A DNA stretch of 64,000 nt from Chrysopilus asiliformis. Its lineage: Eukaryota; Arthropoda; Insecta; Diptera; Rhagionidae. The first letter of the stretch is position 1, and every line of letters starts with the position of its first letter. Shown one piece after another: positions 25,601-38,680 of the stretch. Location: contig OZ035961.1 in NCBI GenBank assembly GCA_964034945.1, positions 847,501 to 911,500 on the forward strand, given 5' to 3'. A program made the translations under genes and the position numbers. Under the pieces are notes generated by a model that worked only from the letters and a program-made list of their open reading frames with translations, made no database searches and was not told where the DNA came from.

Positions 25601-28136
25601 TTTTCTAGAAAGATAGTGACGGGAAGGCCGCAGGTTTTGACCGCAAAGCAGTATTGAGTAAAGCAAAAAATAACCAAAATCTATTTTACTTACACTAAAA
25701 AGCAAATCATTTCTTTGAAACTTTGAAACCAGATCTTTTGTTGTGAAAATATGTATTAAGAAATAACTTTGTCGTAAATTCAATTTGTACGTTCCACATA
25801 ATTTCTAATAATAAAATTTCAATTCGAAAAGATCTGATGGTTTCCCATTTCAACATCTAACGTTGTTAGTTCAGCAAGCGGAAAACACTCTAGGTCAAGT
25901 TCCAAAAAATGAACAAAAATCAACCTTGACTTAGGGTTCCCGGAAATTTTTCTCATCCTTATATTAAATTATAACCCCACTTATAGTAAAAATGAAAATA
26001 TATCTTGTCGGTGTATATTTTATAAGGATATGTTATTGTGTGATATGAAACAAATCCTACCGTACGACTGACTGTTTTAACTTCAATCTAAAAGCAAAAA
26101 TGGCAAAAAATGATAACCTTTTCTGTCTTCACAGCAGTAAGCCTAGGTCACAGCAAACAAAAAAACAAACCAAAAAAAAAGCAGTGAAGGGAAAAGCTAG
26201 CATCAGGATGAAATCCGAAACAAAATAGAAAACTTTGATAAACATCCATTGAGAAGCAGTGTAGTATAGTAATCGTCTTTCGTCGTAGTCAAGTAGATAA
26301 AATTTGTTCCTTAGTGATTCCTATCCCAATGTCTTCTATGTCGTATCCTACCAGAAATAACGAAAGAAAAAAATACATTTAGATCCTTCCATAGTCCTTT
26401 ACAAATTTAGGTACCTCGCATCAGCGAAAGAATTCACTTCTATCACCACAATTCCCTTTCTTTCCTTCCGAAGTAACTGAGCTACACCTTCCATCCCCCA
26501 GTTCCCTTTATATTGTATATCAGCCATTCTAATGTCATCCTCTTATCCCTTCTGCTGTCCATCGAAATTTCTTGATCTTTCAGCTACCAAACCAAAAAAG
26601 TCTGGAAAAGCATCGATTTAAGTCTTCTCCTAGCAACACTGTTAAACTGCTAAGATGGTAAAAGAAAAGAAATCCCAGTCCACATATTGTCGTCTAGATA
26701 TCATCTTTATGGACTTCTCATTTTTGCTACCCCCACAATTCGTTGTACTCTTTTATATACGAATAGGCAGAATTGTTGTGGTCTTTCATAAGGTAAATGC
26801 ACATAGTTTGGATCAATACGACTTAAAAAATTAATTCCAATTTATAAACTATAATCAATCAATTAATTGAAATAACGAGGTTTTTGGAGACTGTCGAAAA
26901 AACAGGAACAAATACATTTTTAGAAATGGACTAGAATCGATTTCTGTAGCTACCGAGTTAAAGTAGAGCGATTCATGATAACTAAGAAATGCCTCGTCAA
27001 AAGATATAATGTGTGACGTTTGAACATTGTGGAACTGCACCGCGGTTTATGACTACTACAGTAGCTGTGTGATTAAAAAAGTATTTGTGCTTATATTTTT
27101 ATCAAAATATACATTTTTAAAGAACATTTCTCTCGAAACCCTTAAACATTAGTGGAAAAACTTGTTTTTTACGTTTTAGTACATTTTGCAAGTGTATAAC
27201 AGTAAAAAACTTAAATTATCTCTAAGAACTACTAGAACATAAGGAAAATACAGAAAAGCGACTAACAACAAAATAAATTAACATTTTGAGAACCGCAATT
27301 AAAAAGTCAGACTGAATTCGATTCTGAACACATTTTTTTGGCCTCAAAAGAAGTTCATTAATCCAAAACATTCAAAAACCGATGTTCTTTGGCATTTTAC
27401 TTCTAAATCCGGCAACATAAAAGAAGATGATTTGTACCATTGTCGAAATTTTTAAAAATGTCCAAATCCGGTACATTTCCTTTACAAAAAAAGAGCGAAA
27501 GAACTGCGTGTAAAAAATCACCAGCAACACAAAATGAAAGGAAAAATAAACTTGAATTCATGTTGCTCACCCAAAAATTTGTTGCTATCAGCAGTGGATC
27601 CTTTTGACTGTCAAAAGAAGTCCTAAGCCGTCATCAACAAGAGTCTACTATATGGTCGTTACTTTACGAGTACGTTATGAAGAGATATCCTGTACTATTG
27701 CTACGACTACCCGACTATATTTGAAAAGTTATAGCTAAAAAACGCAAAAAATGAATTGAAGAATAAAAATCTTAAGGAGAGACTTCTTCTACTTGATGTT
27801 TCTTTTTGTTCATTGCTCTCGCCGATTTTAACTTTAAGTTAAACTTTTCGCCTCCGGTTATGTGAATCTGTCTAAGCTTCATAACTCTGAATGCTTCTTA
27901 GCTTCTCCTTGACTAAAGCTGAATGATTATATGGGTTTTTTACAGCACTCCCGATCCGTCTGCACATTTGACTTCCCCGAATACGAGTGTCTATATATTA
28001 AAAGACGGGAATCCATAGAGCCTCAACTCTTGTGTGGCTAAATTTGAATATATAGATATACGGATATGAATATGTGGATAATAATATTTTCATCTATCTG
28101 TGAAGTTATTTGACTATACCGGAATCTTTGTGCGTT

Positions 28137-28223
28137 ATGGTATTCTCGAAACCGTCACCGGATAAAGAGAAGAAAACTCAACGAACGGATCTCAGCGAGG
28201 CGGCCAAGTCGATATGGGCTTAA
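28137..28223 (+). CDS. possible 28-aa small reading frame or terminal exon
   Basis: The ATG frame reads MVFSKPSPDKEKKTQRTDLS followed by EAAKSIWA and TAA. Its composition is polar and charged, unlike most chance frames in this A+T-rich DNA, and codons are comparatively G+C-rich. A canonical AATAAA lies 17 nt after the stop (28240-28245). The frame stays open upstream of the ATG for 11 more codons. It could be a small-peptide gene, the last exon of a gene whose other exons I cannot find, a decayed fragment, or chance. I do not recognise the peptide. Confidence 0.2.
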   Translation: MVFSKPSPDKEKKTQRTDLSEAAKSIWA

Positions 28224-28851
28224 GTGGATGGGGCTTATGAATAAAGTATAATAATTTTATTCAAATTACCACACCACCCAGTCAACAAGCATTGAGCGAG
28301 TAAATGGGTAATCGTACAAGTCATAATATAACAAAGGTCCCTTCAGTCATGGAAAGATCATCGGCGCGGCTCAACTACTTCTCGGATGGATTCCTTTACC
28401 CTTAAGATGCCATGAATGGAGACCTTTGTGCGTCGCATTTTTTTCGGATTCTCATGTCGAAGATGTCATCCTTAAAGTGGCAAATGATAAGCGAATTTTC
28501 TTAGGCTTCATTTTTATTGATACTCTGGGCCGTATTCCCTTACCCCTCGGCGCCGTGGTCTGGTCGACAAGTTTATTGTGTGTCGTCGTGCCGCTTGGGA
28601 ATCATCCTTATCCCAGTCAGGCACGAGATGAATCATGTTGTTGTCGATTGGCGAAAAAAAAAACTTTGCAAAAAAAAACCCACCCATATAGATAGACAGA
28701 TACAGTTTCAACGAAGGCAAAATAAAGGGAATCAAGTCCATATCTGGCATATAGAGCTAAAAGTTAAATGAGTGAAGGGTTACGACCTTATGGGATTATA
28801 GAAACATGACATGCTCAAGTGTCATTTTAGCAATAATCCTGAGATTTTTGC

Positions 28852-29103
28852 CTCGATAACTCGAAAGTAAACCTCGATAAGTTGAAGTTTTGCAAGTTTC
28901 TGGACAAGGTGTTGAACCTCAATAAGTCCAAGTTTCTACCCACACAGGCCTTGAAGAAACCGTGATTCATCGAATAGAAATGGTCTAAGCTTGAATAAAA
29001 TAACTTGCTATGAACCTCGATAAGTGGAACTCCAATATCTCGAAATCCTGGATAACTCAGAGTTCCATCTGTCCCCGTCAACTTGACCTTATCGAGATTT
29101 ACT
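28852..29103. mobile_element. degenerate pogo-like repeat block
   Basis: Variants of CCTCGATAAGT recur at about 28852, 28871, 28915 and 29013, with ATCCTGGATAACTC at about 29044. The right edge reads TTATCGAGATTTACTG followed by TA (29104-29105). CAGT...CTCGATAA termini flanked by TA are typical of pogo/Tigger-type elements of the Tc1-mariner superfamily. No matching left terminus was found, so this is a truncated or decayed copy. Confidence 0.4.
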
Positions 29104-30404
29104 GTAGTAGGAACATTATGTTACTTAGCGCTTGACGAGTATAATAGGATAATATTCCTGCCCTGGAAAGGGGGGTATTGATGGTGGGAGAGAAGAGAAC
29201 ATAAAAAAACGCGATTTAAAAAAACCGTGAACCGATTTGCTTCAAATTTTCCAAGTAAATATATTCATATTAGGGGGTATGTCCAAAAAAATATTGCTAT
29301 AAAATAAAAAACAGCAGGCCGATTCGCTTCAAAGTTTTTACTATTTTCACATCCGGAAAATTCCTATCAAAAGACTGATGTGCTCTGGTTAGTTAGCTAA
29401 AAGCCTTTTTCGTATATTTTCGTAGATACAGACTTTGTGCTTGAATTTTGTAATTATACAACCATAAATAATAAAGAATATTAACCAAATGATCACAAAA
29501 TACTATTAGACCTCTAAGGTTATTTAAAAAACGATATAAATCTCTTATTCTTAATTTTTTTGCAGTGAAAAAATAGAAAACATTTTCACTTCTGATCACA
29601 AATTCCGACCGATATAACGAATTTCTAGCCAAACCTCCAAATTTATGATAGCAAAATAATAAAATAGGTGGCAAATATCATTTCAACAGTCGCAATAAAT
29701 CAGTTCCCTTTGTTATGCATATAAATAAGTCAAAATTAAATTTCTCGCATTTAAATTTGAAATAAATTGTTTATGCATTTAAATTTCAGCATATCCCATT
29801 TGGCTCATTTATCAGTCAATCATCTGTGCCAATAAATAACACGCACAGAAAATAAAATACGAAAGAAGAGCAACGAAGAAAAAGGGCAAAACACCTCCGC
29901 ATAAAACTTGATCCCTTACCGCCCTGTCAGAAACGTATACCGAAAAAAACTGCAAAAATACATAACACAAAATGTCGAATTCCTTATGAGAATCAAAATA
30001 TCCCTCTGGAGTTTTAAATTTATGTTAGCATTGTCATCATCCACGAAATTAAGCCATTTCAAATGAGAATTTTCTTTTGGCCGAGAACGAACAAAAAAAA
30101 CGCACTTCCAGCCGAATTCAGAGCAAAGCTAAAGACGGAAAGTAAGAAATATGGAAACAAAACGTAAAATGAATGGGAATGGAATTGGCAGAACCAAGTG
30201 GCTAAAAAAAAGTCTAAAAATACAAAAAAAAAATTATCGAGATAATTCATTCCATCTCCGGATATCTATGTAGATACAAATATCTGAAGATCACCATAGA
30301 TCAGACGTGGTCTTCCCTCTTCCAGCATCCTCCATTAGCATTATGAGATGAGGAATATTGGATCCAATCGGATTGGAAGTGGTTTTCGGTGTTGTTGTTT
30401 CCGC

Positions 30405-30422
30405 TGTTGTTGTTGTTGTTGT
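30405..30422. repeat. (TGT)6 microsatellite
   Basis: Six trinucleotide units. On the minus strand they read as poly-Asn or poly-Thr codons in frames at 30291-30528, which explains those frames. Confidence 0.85.
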
Positions 30423-33400
30423 GGGGATCAACATGAATGGGGAACCAGCAGCATCTCGCATCAGCGAAAACAGAATTTCCGTTGATTTCCCTAGCGATTG
30501 AATCGCATCCACGAGTATCTACGACCATGGATGGCTTTGGCTTAACATCAAATCCAAAAATCCAAATCGATTCTTGTCACCGATACACTGCGAATACTTG
30601 AACCGCATTGAGACTATCATCCGTTACTGCGAAACAGATGGTATGGCCCTTTTCCTGTCACCATTATCCTGTTTCTAGCTTTTCGCACTCCCATTCCAAT
30701 ATCAGGACTTAGTGCCAACTTCTTCTTCATCCATCTTCCCGACTCGACACGGTTTTATTCCTTTGCGCCAGAATAGTGAATGGACTTGAACGGATGAAAA
30801 ATTCGCCTCGCACAAACAAAGTCCAGAGGGTTCATGTTCGTAGCAGTTTACGAAATTAAGATCAAAGTTAGAAATTTAATTAATCGAGATAATCGAAGAG
30901 TTATAGGTTCATTTGCAACCCACAATCGTGCCGGATATCGTCCGCTACACCCGCTCTTTATTCATGGATAAAAGAAACCACAAAAAACATTAAAATCGCC
31001 AAATCCTGCTGGTTCAAAAGTTCTCGTCGCAAAAGGATCTCGCGGATAAGAAGGATGAGACTACGGTATTTAAATTTTGGTTGTCTTAGCTGATGATCAA
31101 ATTGATTTTTCTATTGAGATACCGAATTTCGCCTACAGTTTAATCCGCCTCTCGTACAGAGAAAATTTCGATGGCGAAAGCTTGAGATTGGAGTTACCGC
31201 CAGCCAGCAAGAATATGCCGGAACATAAAACCAGGCTATCGATGATTTGTTCTTTTAGAATCTTTTAGCAAGAGTAAAACCAGCATCTCACCTGAAACAA
31301 ACAAAACTCTATTATATGAACAGCAGACGACTTTCTTATATGAAAACTCGCAGAGTTGTAGTCTCGTTTTAATCCTCTATTACTGGCTATGGAATCTAGG
31401 CCCAACTGTACAATACTCTCAATAATTTTCCAATTGGTATCAAATATACGGTATACGGAAAAGTTTCGTAAAATCGTATTCTAAAAACTTGTTGTATGAA
31501 AATTCCACTACGGAGATTTTTGGAATCGAAAAATGCTCACATATGTTTATTTATTTATTTTTTCTTACTGGTTCTTGACATTTTCAACTTCTAATTTTGT
31601 GGCTCTTGAAAGAAGATAGATTTACACAAATTATTTGAAGGGTGCTTTCATAAGCCACTCCGCATAATTATTCGCAAATACACAATGTGTAATTTTGCCT
31701 AGATACATGAATACCTTTATTACTTTTAATTTTTGTCTTTGCCATATTTTCATATATTTTCTGCAAAACCGATTGTCCATTTTGGGGGAGAATATGCTAT
31801 AGTGTTAACGACGACGGTTCTAAACTACGTACAAAAAATAAACAAGGGAGGTCCGAAAAGCTAATAATTATCATATCTCTCATAATTTTGAGGACATGGT
31901 TGCTCGTAGATTAGATTATGTTGGCTATTTCAAGTCGTAGCTGAATAATCTTAAAAGCTATAAGTTTCCAAATTGACTGATAAACGCGAAAATGCTCAGA
32001 AAATGTATTTTATACGCGATCGCAAAGTTTCAGTTTTCTTTTGAAAACAATACCTTCCGCAAAAACTGTATAACCCAAAATAAAACAAAAAAAATCTGCT
32101 TTCACTGCCCCTTGATAGACCTACCGACCTAACATTGCATACCGACTGTTCCAGGATGATCGTGGGAACCTGAAACTTCAGGATTTAAATTATCTTCTAT
32201 ATTTTTTTCTGACGATGCGATGCTTTTTAGGCAGGTATAATAAACGTGTGCGTGGGCCACCAGTGGGAGGTTGATGGAGAATTATACCCTGAAGGATGGA
32301 AGGATATCAGAATGAGATGATGTTCGAATAAAGAAGGCCAAATATTTAAGGGGCGAAGAAGATAAAAAGACTTATATTGTGTATTAAACTGAAAAGTGAA
32401 TTTCATCAGTGGTAAATATAATCCCTTTTAAGAGGAATCCTCGGGTTCCTTCAACCATTTCGAAGATTGTTATGGTGTATAATCGTACATCGTACCGGCA
32501 ATTGGTAAAGCGAAGCGCGGAGATAAATCTTTCGCTGGCTGCGGTACATCAAGAACAGGTACGAAATTTCAAATCTTACACAGCGCGATGTTTATACACG
32601 ACATCAAAAGGTTATTCGGGGGATATTTACTCGTAGAATGGATACTTTTTTTAGCGTCTGTCAATGGGTGAATTTTATCGCTTCTCCATGGCACCAGACG
32701 TTGTTTCGAGAGTTACCTTGGCTTAGTCTGTGCCATGAATCTCGCTGTTCCACAGTAAATGCCCATTCCGACCGATTTAAACTTTCCCGCCCCATACACC
32801 ATCATTATATTGTAGGTTCATTGAAAATTTGAAAATTTTTCGGCATGGGGCATGTTTTCAATATTCCGCAAAAGACCAGATGTTCGTGATTTTGCTAAAA
32901 TCTGTAAAAGGAATTTTTGACGAGTGATTGCCTTTAAGGTTGTTAACAAATTATGTAAATTTCTATGTGATGTACTTTACAGCCCTTTGTAGCGTCAGTT
33001 TTGTATTTTCCAATCTTTTCTTATTCTACAATTTACCCACATACTCCATCTCTTATCAACGAGGCGAATGTCGATCGCCCTCTAGCTCCGTATCATTCGT
33101 ACTTTTCTTTCGTCCTGTGTGTATTTACACAGGATCGGTTTTTCACTTTCGAACACCAAAAAACGATTATCCGCGCGCCCGTCCTTTCCGCCCGTCCGCT
33201 GTTGCTCGTAATCTCACATTGTTCCTAACGAAATACTTCATTCCTTTTACTCTTTTATCGATTTGAAAAGTTGTTGATGTCGTTTCAGTTGCCGTTATTG
33301 TTGTTATTACTAAAATCCTTCGACCGACTCTTCTTGTGTTCGATTCTTTGTTGTACCAAATTGCCTCCGGTAGCATTTCGAACGCATTTGTTGAGAGATG

Positions 33401-33732
33401 GGGGCGATTTGGTAAAATTTGTTTATTAAACGTTCAAGAGTTCAAAGACTTCACATATTCACAGCCAAAACATTTGTCAATTAGAAGAAATCTTTCTTTT
33501 TTTTAATATTATCGTTAAAAAACAGTACATTTTCCAAATATGGATATCTCTTCATTATAATTAAGGAACTTGAATATATTTTCCCCATTTTTTTAATTTT
33601 TTTAATTTAAATACATTGTTAACTGTGTATTCGAAGTTTAGATTTAGTAACTCCGGAAGTAGGATCACAATTTTGTAACAACACCAAAAAAACTTATTCC
33701 GGTGGGGAAAAAGTATTGGGCTAATAAATACG

Positions 33733-33762
33733 TGACTAGAGAACCTTTGACTAGAGAACCTT
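33733..33762. repeat. 15-bp tandem duplication
   Basis: TGACTAGAGAACCTT occurs twice in direct, perfect succession. Confidence 0.85.
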
Positions 33763-35118
33763 AATAACCAGAGTGTGGTCAATCTGAAATCAGCTTTTGG
33801 CGCTATTTTTCTAAATATTTTTTTATAATCACAGATCTTCTAAATAACACCTGTATCCTCCTAATATTAACTTAGGGTTAACAAAAACTTAAAGCACGTA
33901 AATTGCTTAAAAAATACAAATTCCTCACGATATATCACGGTATTGGAAAAAGAGTGATAATTGGTCAAACTCTAGTTATTAAGCCGCTCTCATGCAGGCA
34001 ATTAAAATCACAAATGTTTTTATGGGAGCCTAAATAAAATCATGGTTTTACTTATATTTCATGAGCCGCAGATACATTTTAATCCAATCTCCCTTATTTA
34101 GATTTGGTATATCGATACCTTTACATTCGTGTTGTGTTATATTCACAAACATAAAGATAACGATAGATACATCACACAATAGGATGACTACGAAGGTATT
34201 GAACAAAAGAAAAGTTGGGAAGAAAATTTCCTTTTTGGGTAATTTTTTTGTTTCGGTTTCCCAAGGAATGGGAGGGCTGACTTGGATGTCTTTTAGATGC
34301 TAATTTGATCGTTGAACAACGCAAATTGTCCTTGGGATTGGTGTGTTTATTCCTCGGTCTTCATTGATTCATTTTACTCTATTAGATTTTCATTTACAGG
34401 AAATACCGAAAGTAATGTACCTTCAAAGTCGTTAGAATGGTGAAACATATTGGTATTTGTATAATACACGCTACACAAATATACAAATTACACACATAGT
34501 CAGTAATTTACAAAACTACAATATGTTTATACATATATAAATCGGGATATATTGTATTATAATAGGACAAGTAGACTACTTATTATACAGTAGCAACGGC
34601 ACCAGTAGCAGAGATTTTGTTAACACGTTCTAAGGACTAAATTCAAGACAATGTGAAGCTATCTTGACATATGGATTAGAGCCACGTGTATAATGAAAAT
34701 GTTGGCTTTGTCTTCAGCTATTTAAATTGATAGCATCAATTATTGTACATCCGTATTACGTTTCAATCAGGTATATAAGGACTCACAGGACTAAGATTTA
34801 AATGGCAAATTCATTTTTAATTGCTAACTCAAACTGAAAAGGATTAAAAAAATAAATATAAAATCATCTTTAAAAAACCACATTGATTTCACTATATTAT
34901 TTCATAAAATTAATATATCAGTTATCAAAACAAAAAATCGTTGTCAACAAAACTGACAAAACTGACAAAATTTCAGCAAAAATGAAAAATCGAAAGACTT
35001 TTCAACAATTTCTCATATTATTTTCTGCAAACAAAGCATATTTGGAATGATTCTTTGCATAACACATTTTTAAAAAAAAACATATGCTCAATTCGCATAA
35101 CTGTCATCCACACATCTA

Positions 35119-36411
35119 ACACATGGATCAATAAGTCCCGAGACTAACCCAGAGATGACGCTCGTAGTAAACCAGTAACCACGTCTTTCTAGAGTACTAA
35201 CCTTTGCTTGAAACGTGTCAAAATTTTAAGTCGATCGGACCAGAAACAGCTGAGTTATCGAGGTTGGAGTAAAGTCGTTTTGTAGTTTGTTTAAAAAATG
35301 GAAAAAACCGAGTTTCGTGTTCTGATAAAACATTGTTTTTTAATGGGTAAAAACACCGTGCAAGCGAAACAATGGATTGAAAAATGTTACCCGGACTCTT
35401 GTCCATCAAAAGCAACGATTTGTCGGTGGTTTGCCGAGTTTAAACGTGGTCGTACCGACACAAATGACGCGGAACGCTCGGGTAGACCTGTGGAAGCCGT
35501 TACACCGGAAAATGTGAGTGAAGTGACAAAAATTATAATGAAAGATCGTAAAGTGAAGCTCCGTGAGATTGCTGAGATAACACAGATATCATATGGAAGT
35601 GCATTTACTATCCTTCATGAAAAATTGAGCATGAAAAAGGTTTTTTCCAAGTGGGTGCCGCGATTGCTTTCGATGGAACAAAAACAGCAACGAGTCGATG
35701 ATTCAGAAAGCTGTTTATCGCTATTTACTCGCAATAAAAAAGATTTCTTGCGTCGTTACGTGTCCATGGACGAAACATGGATACATCACTACACTCCAGA
35801 GTCGAAGCGGCAGTCATCTGAGTGGCGCACAGCGGGCGAAAGCCGTCCGAAGCGTCCGAAAACGCAGCAGTCAGCTGGCAAAGTCATGGCGTCAGTTTTT
35901 TGGGATACGCATGGCGTGATTTTCATTGACTACGTCGAAAAAGGTAAATCGATCAACAGTGATTATTATATTGACTTGCTGGTGCGTTTGAAGGAGGAAA
36001 TCGCAAAAAAACGACCGCACATGCAGAGAAAAAAAATCCTTTTTCACCAAGGCAATGCACCCTGCCACAAGTCGATGAAAACAATGGCAAAATTGAACGA
36101 ATTGGGCTTTCATCTGCTTCCCCACCCCCCATACTCGCCAGATTTAGCCCCCAGTGACTACTGGCTCTTTGCTGATCTTAAAAAAATGCTCCAGGGAAAA
36201 AGATTTGGCTCAAATGAGGAGGTCATCGCTGAAACTGAAGCTTATTTTGAAGCGAAAGATAATTTTTTTTATAAACATGGTATTGAAAAATTGGAAAAGC
36301 GTTGGAACGATTGTATCACCCTAAAAGGTGATTATATTGATGAATAAAAAAAAATTTGGCAAAAAAAATGTTGTTTTCATTGTTAGTCTCGGGACTTATT
36401 GATCCATGTGT
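35119..36411 (+). mobile_element. complete mariner transposon, irritans-type
   Basis: The element is 1293 bp, the usual length for a full mariner. Perfect 30-bp terminal inverted repeats begin ACACATGGATCAATAAGTCC and occupy 35119-35148 and 36382-36411. The flanking TA dinucleotides at 35117-35118 and 36412-36413 are the expected target duplication. About 150 bp of leader precedes a single uninterrupted transposase frame, and about 35 bp separates its stop from the right repeat. Perfect ends and an open frame argue for fairly recent insertion. It is the only complete coding transposon in the window. Confidence 0.97.
35298..36347 (+). CDS. mariner transposase, full length but with a lost catalytic Asp
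   Basis: This 349-aa protein would bind the element's terminal repeats and catalyse cut-and-paste transposition into TA sites in the nucleus. The N-terminal paired helix-turn-helix region spans roughly residues 5-110. The linker motif WVPRLLS is at 119-125, and the DDE/D catalytic core covers about 150-300. The length and the segments MDETWIHHYTPES (157-169), SAGKVMASVFWD (192-203) and SPDLAPSDYWLF (280-291) closely match the irritans subfamily, to which Himar1 belongs. Mariners need a D,D34D triad. D158 and D287 are present, but residue 252 is Gly (HQGNAP instead of the usual HQDNAP; codon GGC at 36051-36053). A single A-to-G change at that codon would explain it. The frame is otherwise free of stops or frameshifts. 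Inference: the protein may still bind DNA but should not cleave. Confidence 0.96.
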   Translation: MEKTEFRVLIKHCFLMGKNTVQAKQWIEKCYPDSCPSKATICRWFAEFKRGRTDTNDAERSGRPVEAVTPENVSEVTKIIMKDRKVKLREIAEITQISYGSAFTILHEKLSMKKVFSKWVPRLLSMEQKQQRVDDSESCLSLFTRNKKDFLRRYVSMDETWIHHYTPESKRQSSEWRTAGESRPKRPKTQQSAGKVMASVFWDTHGVIFIDYVEKGKSINSDYYIDLLVRLKEEIAKKRPHMQRKKILFHQGNAPCHKSMKTMAKLNELGFHLLPHPPYSPDLAPSDYWLFADLKKMLQGKRFGSNEEVIAETEAYFEAKDNFFYKHGIEKLEKRWNDCITLKGDYIDE

Positions 36412-37142
36412 TATCTGCTAGTATAGGATGCAACATCCTTGAGGATACAAGAAATCATTTTTGTTGCATCGTTGGAAAAAAAGGGAGGAGAGGGGAGAGC
36501 ATAACTTCATATCACCCAATTATTCAAAACGATGAAATCCCAAGCGAATACCAATGGAATGGAATCTGAAAAATTTTTCTGCATCGTTACTTTATTGATA
36601 CGTACTTTTCCCCTACTACGTGATATCTAGATAGCCTGATATCTGTCGATATTAGGGAGGGTTTTGTAGCATCATCATAACTTTATATACCAGAGAATCG
36701 TGAATTTACAACCGCAAAAATGTTGACAGGAAAATTGAAGGATCCTTGGAAAAACCACAAAAATATTTTCTATATAGTCGATCAATTTCAACATTACTAT
36801 CAATTGGAATATTTTTTAGACCAGTTGGGTTGGGGTTAAAGAATGAGTTAGCATCGTCTTATTGGATGTGTTTATTTTTTAGACACGAATAAATTATGAC
36901 ACAAGGAGGTTATGAAAATGCCAGGAATATCACGTGTCAGATTCCTTCTGAAATTATATGATTAAAAGTCATGTACATATTTGTGCATACTAAGAAAGAG
37001 CCAAGTTAAATATCCCAAGTGAAAAGATTTTAAAACTTTAAATATAGATAATTCCAGTTTAATCCAAATATTCCAACACGGATTATTAAAAGATGTTTTA
37101 ACTTTCTTACAAAATATTACCTTTCTTACATATATTACATTG

Positions 37143-37174
37143 CTTACGTTTCTTACGTTTCTTACGTTTCTTAC
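37143..37174. repeat. 9-bp tandem repeat (CTTACGTTT)3
   Basis: Three perfect units plus a partial CTTAC. Related CTTAC spacing begins slightly upstream near 37105, suggesting an older, more degenerate array. Confidence 0.85.
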
Positions 37175-37535
37175 AAAAAGGTATAAAAATCTCTTGCTAA
37201 ATCGAAATTACAACGGCGTCCGGGACATATACTCATATCGACTCAGTTCGGTACATGTTAATGTGTGTGCAAGTGTGTAGCAAAAATTTGTAAAATCGAT
37301 TTAAAAGAATTCTTTTGTAGTCATGTAATCCAATTCAATTTTGATGTATGGAAAAGTTATGCAGAATCATAATATAATGCTTTTTGTGTAAATTGAACTG
37401 TTTTCGAGAAAATTACAAAAATCTTTTGCATTTGTATGCGAAAAGGAGGGAAGGACTGATTTACTTATTTCCAATTTAAAAAGAGACATAAATTATGATT
37501 AAAGTATGTTCTGGGTATGTTCGCCGCAACACTAA

Positions 37536-37705
37536 GTCTGCAGCTCAATTTTTTCGCGAGGCTTCGTGCGCAAGGACAAAAGACGGACAGTCAGACATGC
37601 ATAAATCAATTTTTTTATCATTCAAAATTTATTGGGATAATTCATTTTTTTACGTTACAAACTGTATGGAAAATATCTACGAAGGCTTCATCATATAGCG
37701 TATAG
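37536..37705 (-). mobile_element. diverged inverted fragment of the Helentron/DINE-like repeat
   Basis: Read on the minus strand this resembles the first half of the 1240-1786 repeat. It contains counterparts of the GTAACG junction, the AATGAATTA segment, AATGATAAAAAAATTGA, CATGTCTGACTGTCCGTC and the following CGCACG...TTGAGCT core, all with many substitutions. The poly-G region and right end are missing. It is an older, truncated third copy. Confidence 0.5.
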
Positions 37706-38680
37706 TCAAAAAATAGGGCAAAGCACCGGAGGCGAAAAGGAACAGACCGTGTAAATTTCTTACTCTATTTTTTCCTCCTTAGCACATAAGAAAATTTTCC
37801 CCTGAGAGGATATACGAGTGCACTTGCATGCAACTGTACAAACACACTTGACGCCAACAAAGTCAATGAGCTTCGAAACCAAGTGCACATAGGGGCGTGA
37901 ATTCATGCTGATAATACTTTGTCGGCGTATGCAAATGATCGAAAAATTCAAGAGGTTTTCAGTTCCCGTTTTTTGGTTTTTTTCGAAGACTTTGACACTG
38001 GTGCATTATCAGTGAACTTGTCAGATTTGTTTTAATGTTGTGCACTTAACACCACGTAATTTAGGCATTTTACGATTAGCCCAAGAGCAATTTACATTTT
38101 TATGTCATTTTTATATACATATTAAATTTTGGGTTATTTTTTCTCCTTTCTTAGAGACGGAAATCTATGAGGGAAGTTTTAGAAATAGAATTGAACATTT
38201 GGTCAATCACAAGTCAATATTCAATCATATATCAGTCAATAGCAGTATAAGAAAGTAAGGTTAGAAAATAGTAAGATTTTGAGTATCGATAAGAATTTAT
38301 CGCCCATGTCAAAATAATCTCATGTGGTCACCGAGTACTCGGTTTTATAAGAAATAAATTATTAGTATTCTCATAGCCTATTAGAGATTGTAGCAAACGA
38401 AGAAAATATTAGATTTTTAGAGGTCAGGCTTACCGTTTTTTAAATTTTTTGACTTGTATCCGATAAAATCTGGGTCAGAGCTCCTTTAGAATATCATGAG
38501 AGAATAGAAAATCAAGTTAAAGAAGCCGGAAAAACTGATTCTCTATCACCATGTCGAATTTTCGGTCTTCTAAAAACAGTTGTTACTTTTGGGTCCGTTA
38601 AAAAATGTTCGCGAAGGTGACAAATTTGAAAAAAGCGATAACATAATTAAAAAATTTCAAAAAACCAGTATCTCTTCAAA

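Larger units (their letters stand above)
21058..35118. other. 14 kb gene-poor A+T-rich DNA
   Basis: No spliced gene can be supported. It contains a 102-bp MITE (22557-22658), a possible 28-codon frame (28137-28223), a degenerate pogo-like block (28852-29103), a TGT microsatellite (30405-30422) and a 15-bp tandem (33733-33762). The segment from about 28100 to 28620 and parts of 30300-31250 and 32400-32700 look somewhat richer in G+C than their surroundings but contain no recognisable protein family. Confidence 0.5.

Noticed and set aside
30291..30528. Overlapping minus-strand frames with poly-Thr and poly-Asn
   Set aside because: Both are produced by the TGT microsatellite read in two frames. 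No surrounding exon structure supports either.
32409..32636. 75-aa frame with comparatively G+C-rich codons ending near a GTACGA donor-like site
   Set aside because: It does not begin at an ATG (GTG start), has no convincing acceptor or partner exon, and resembles no family I know.
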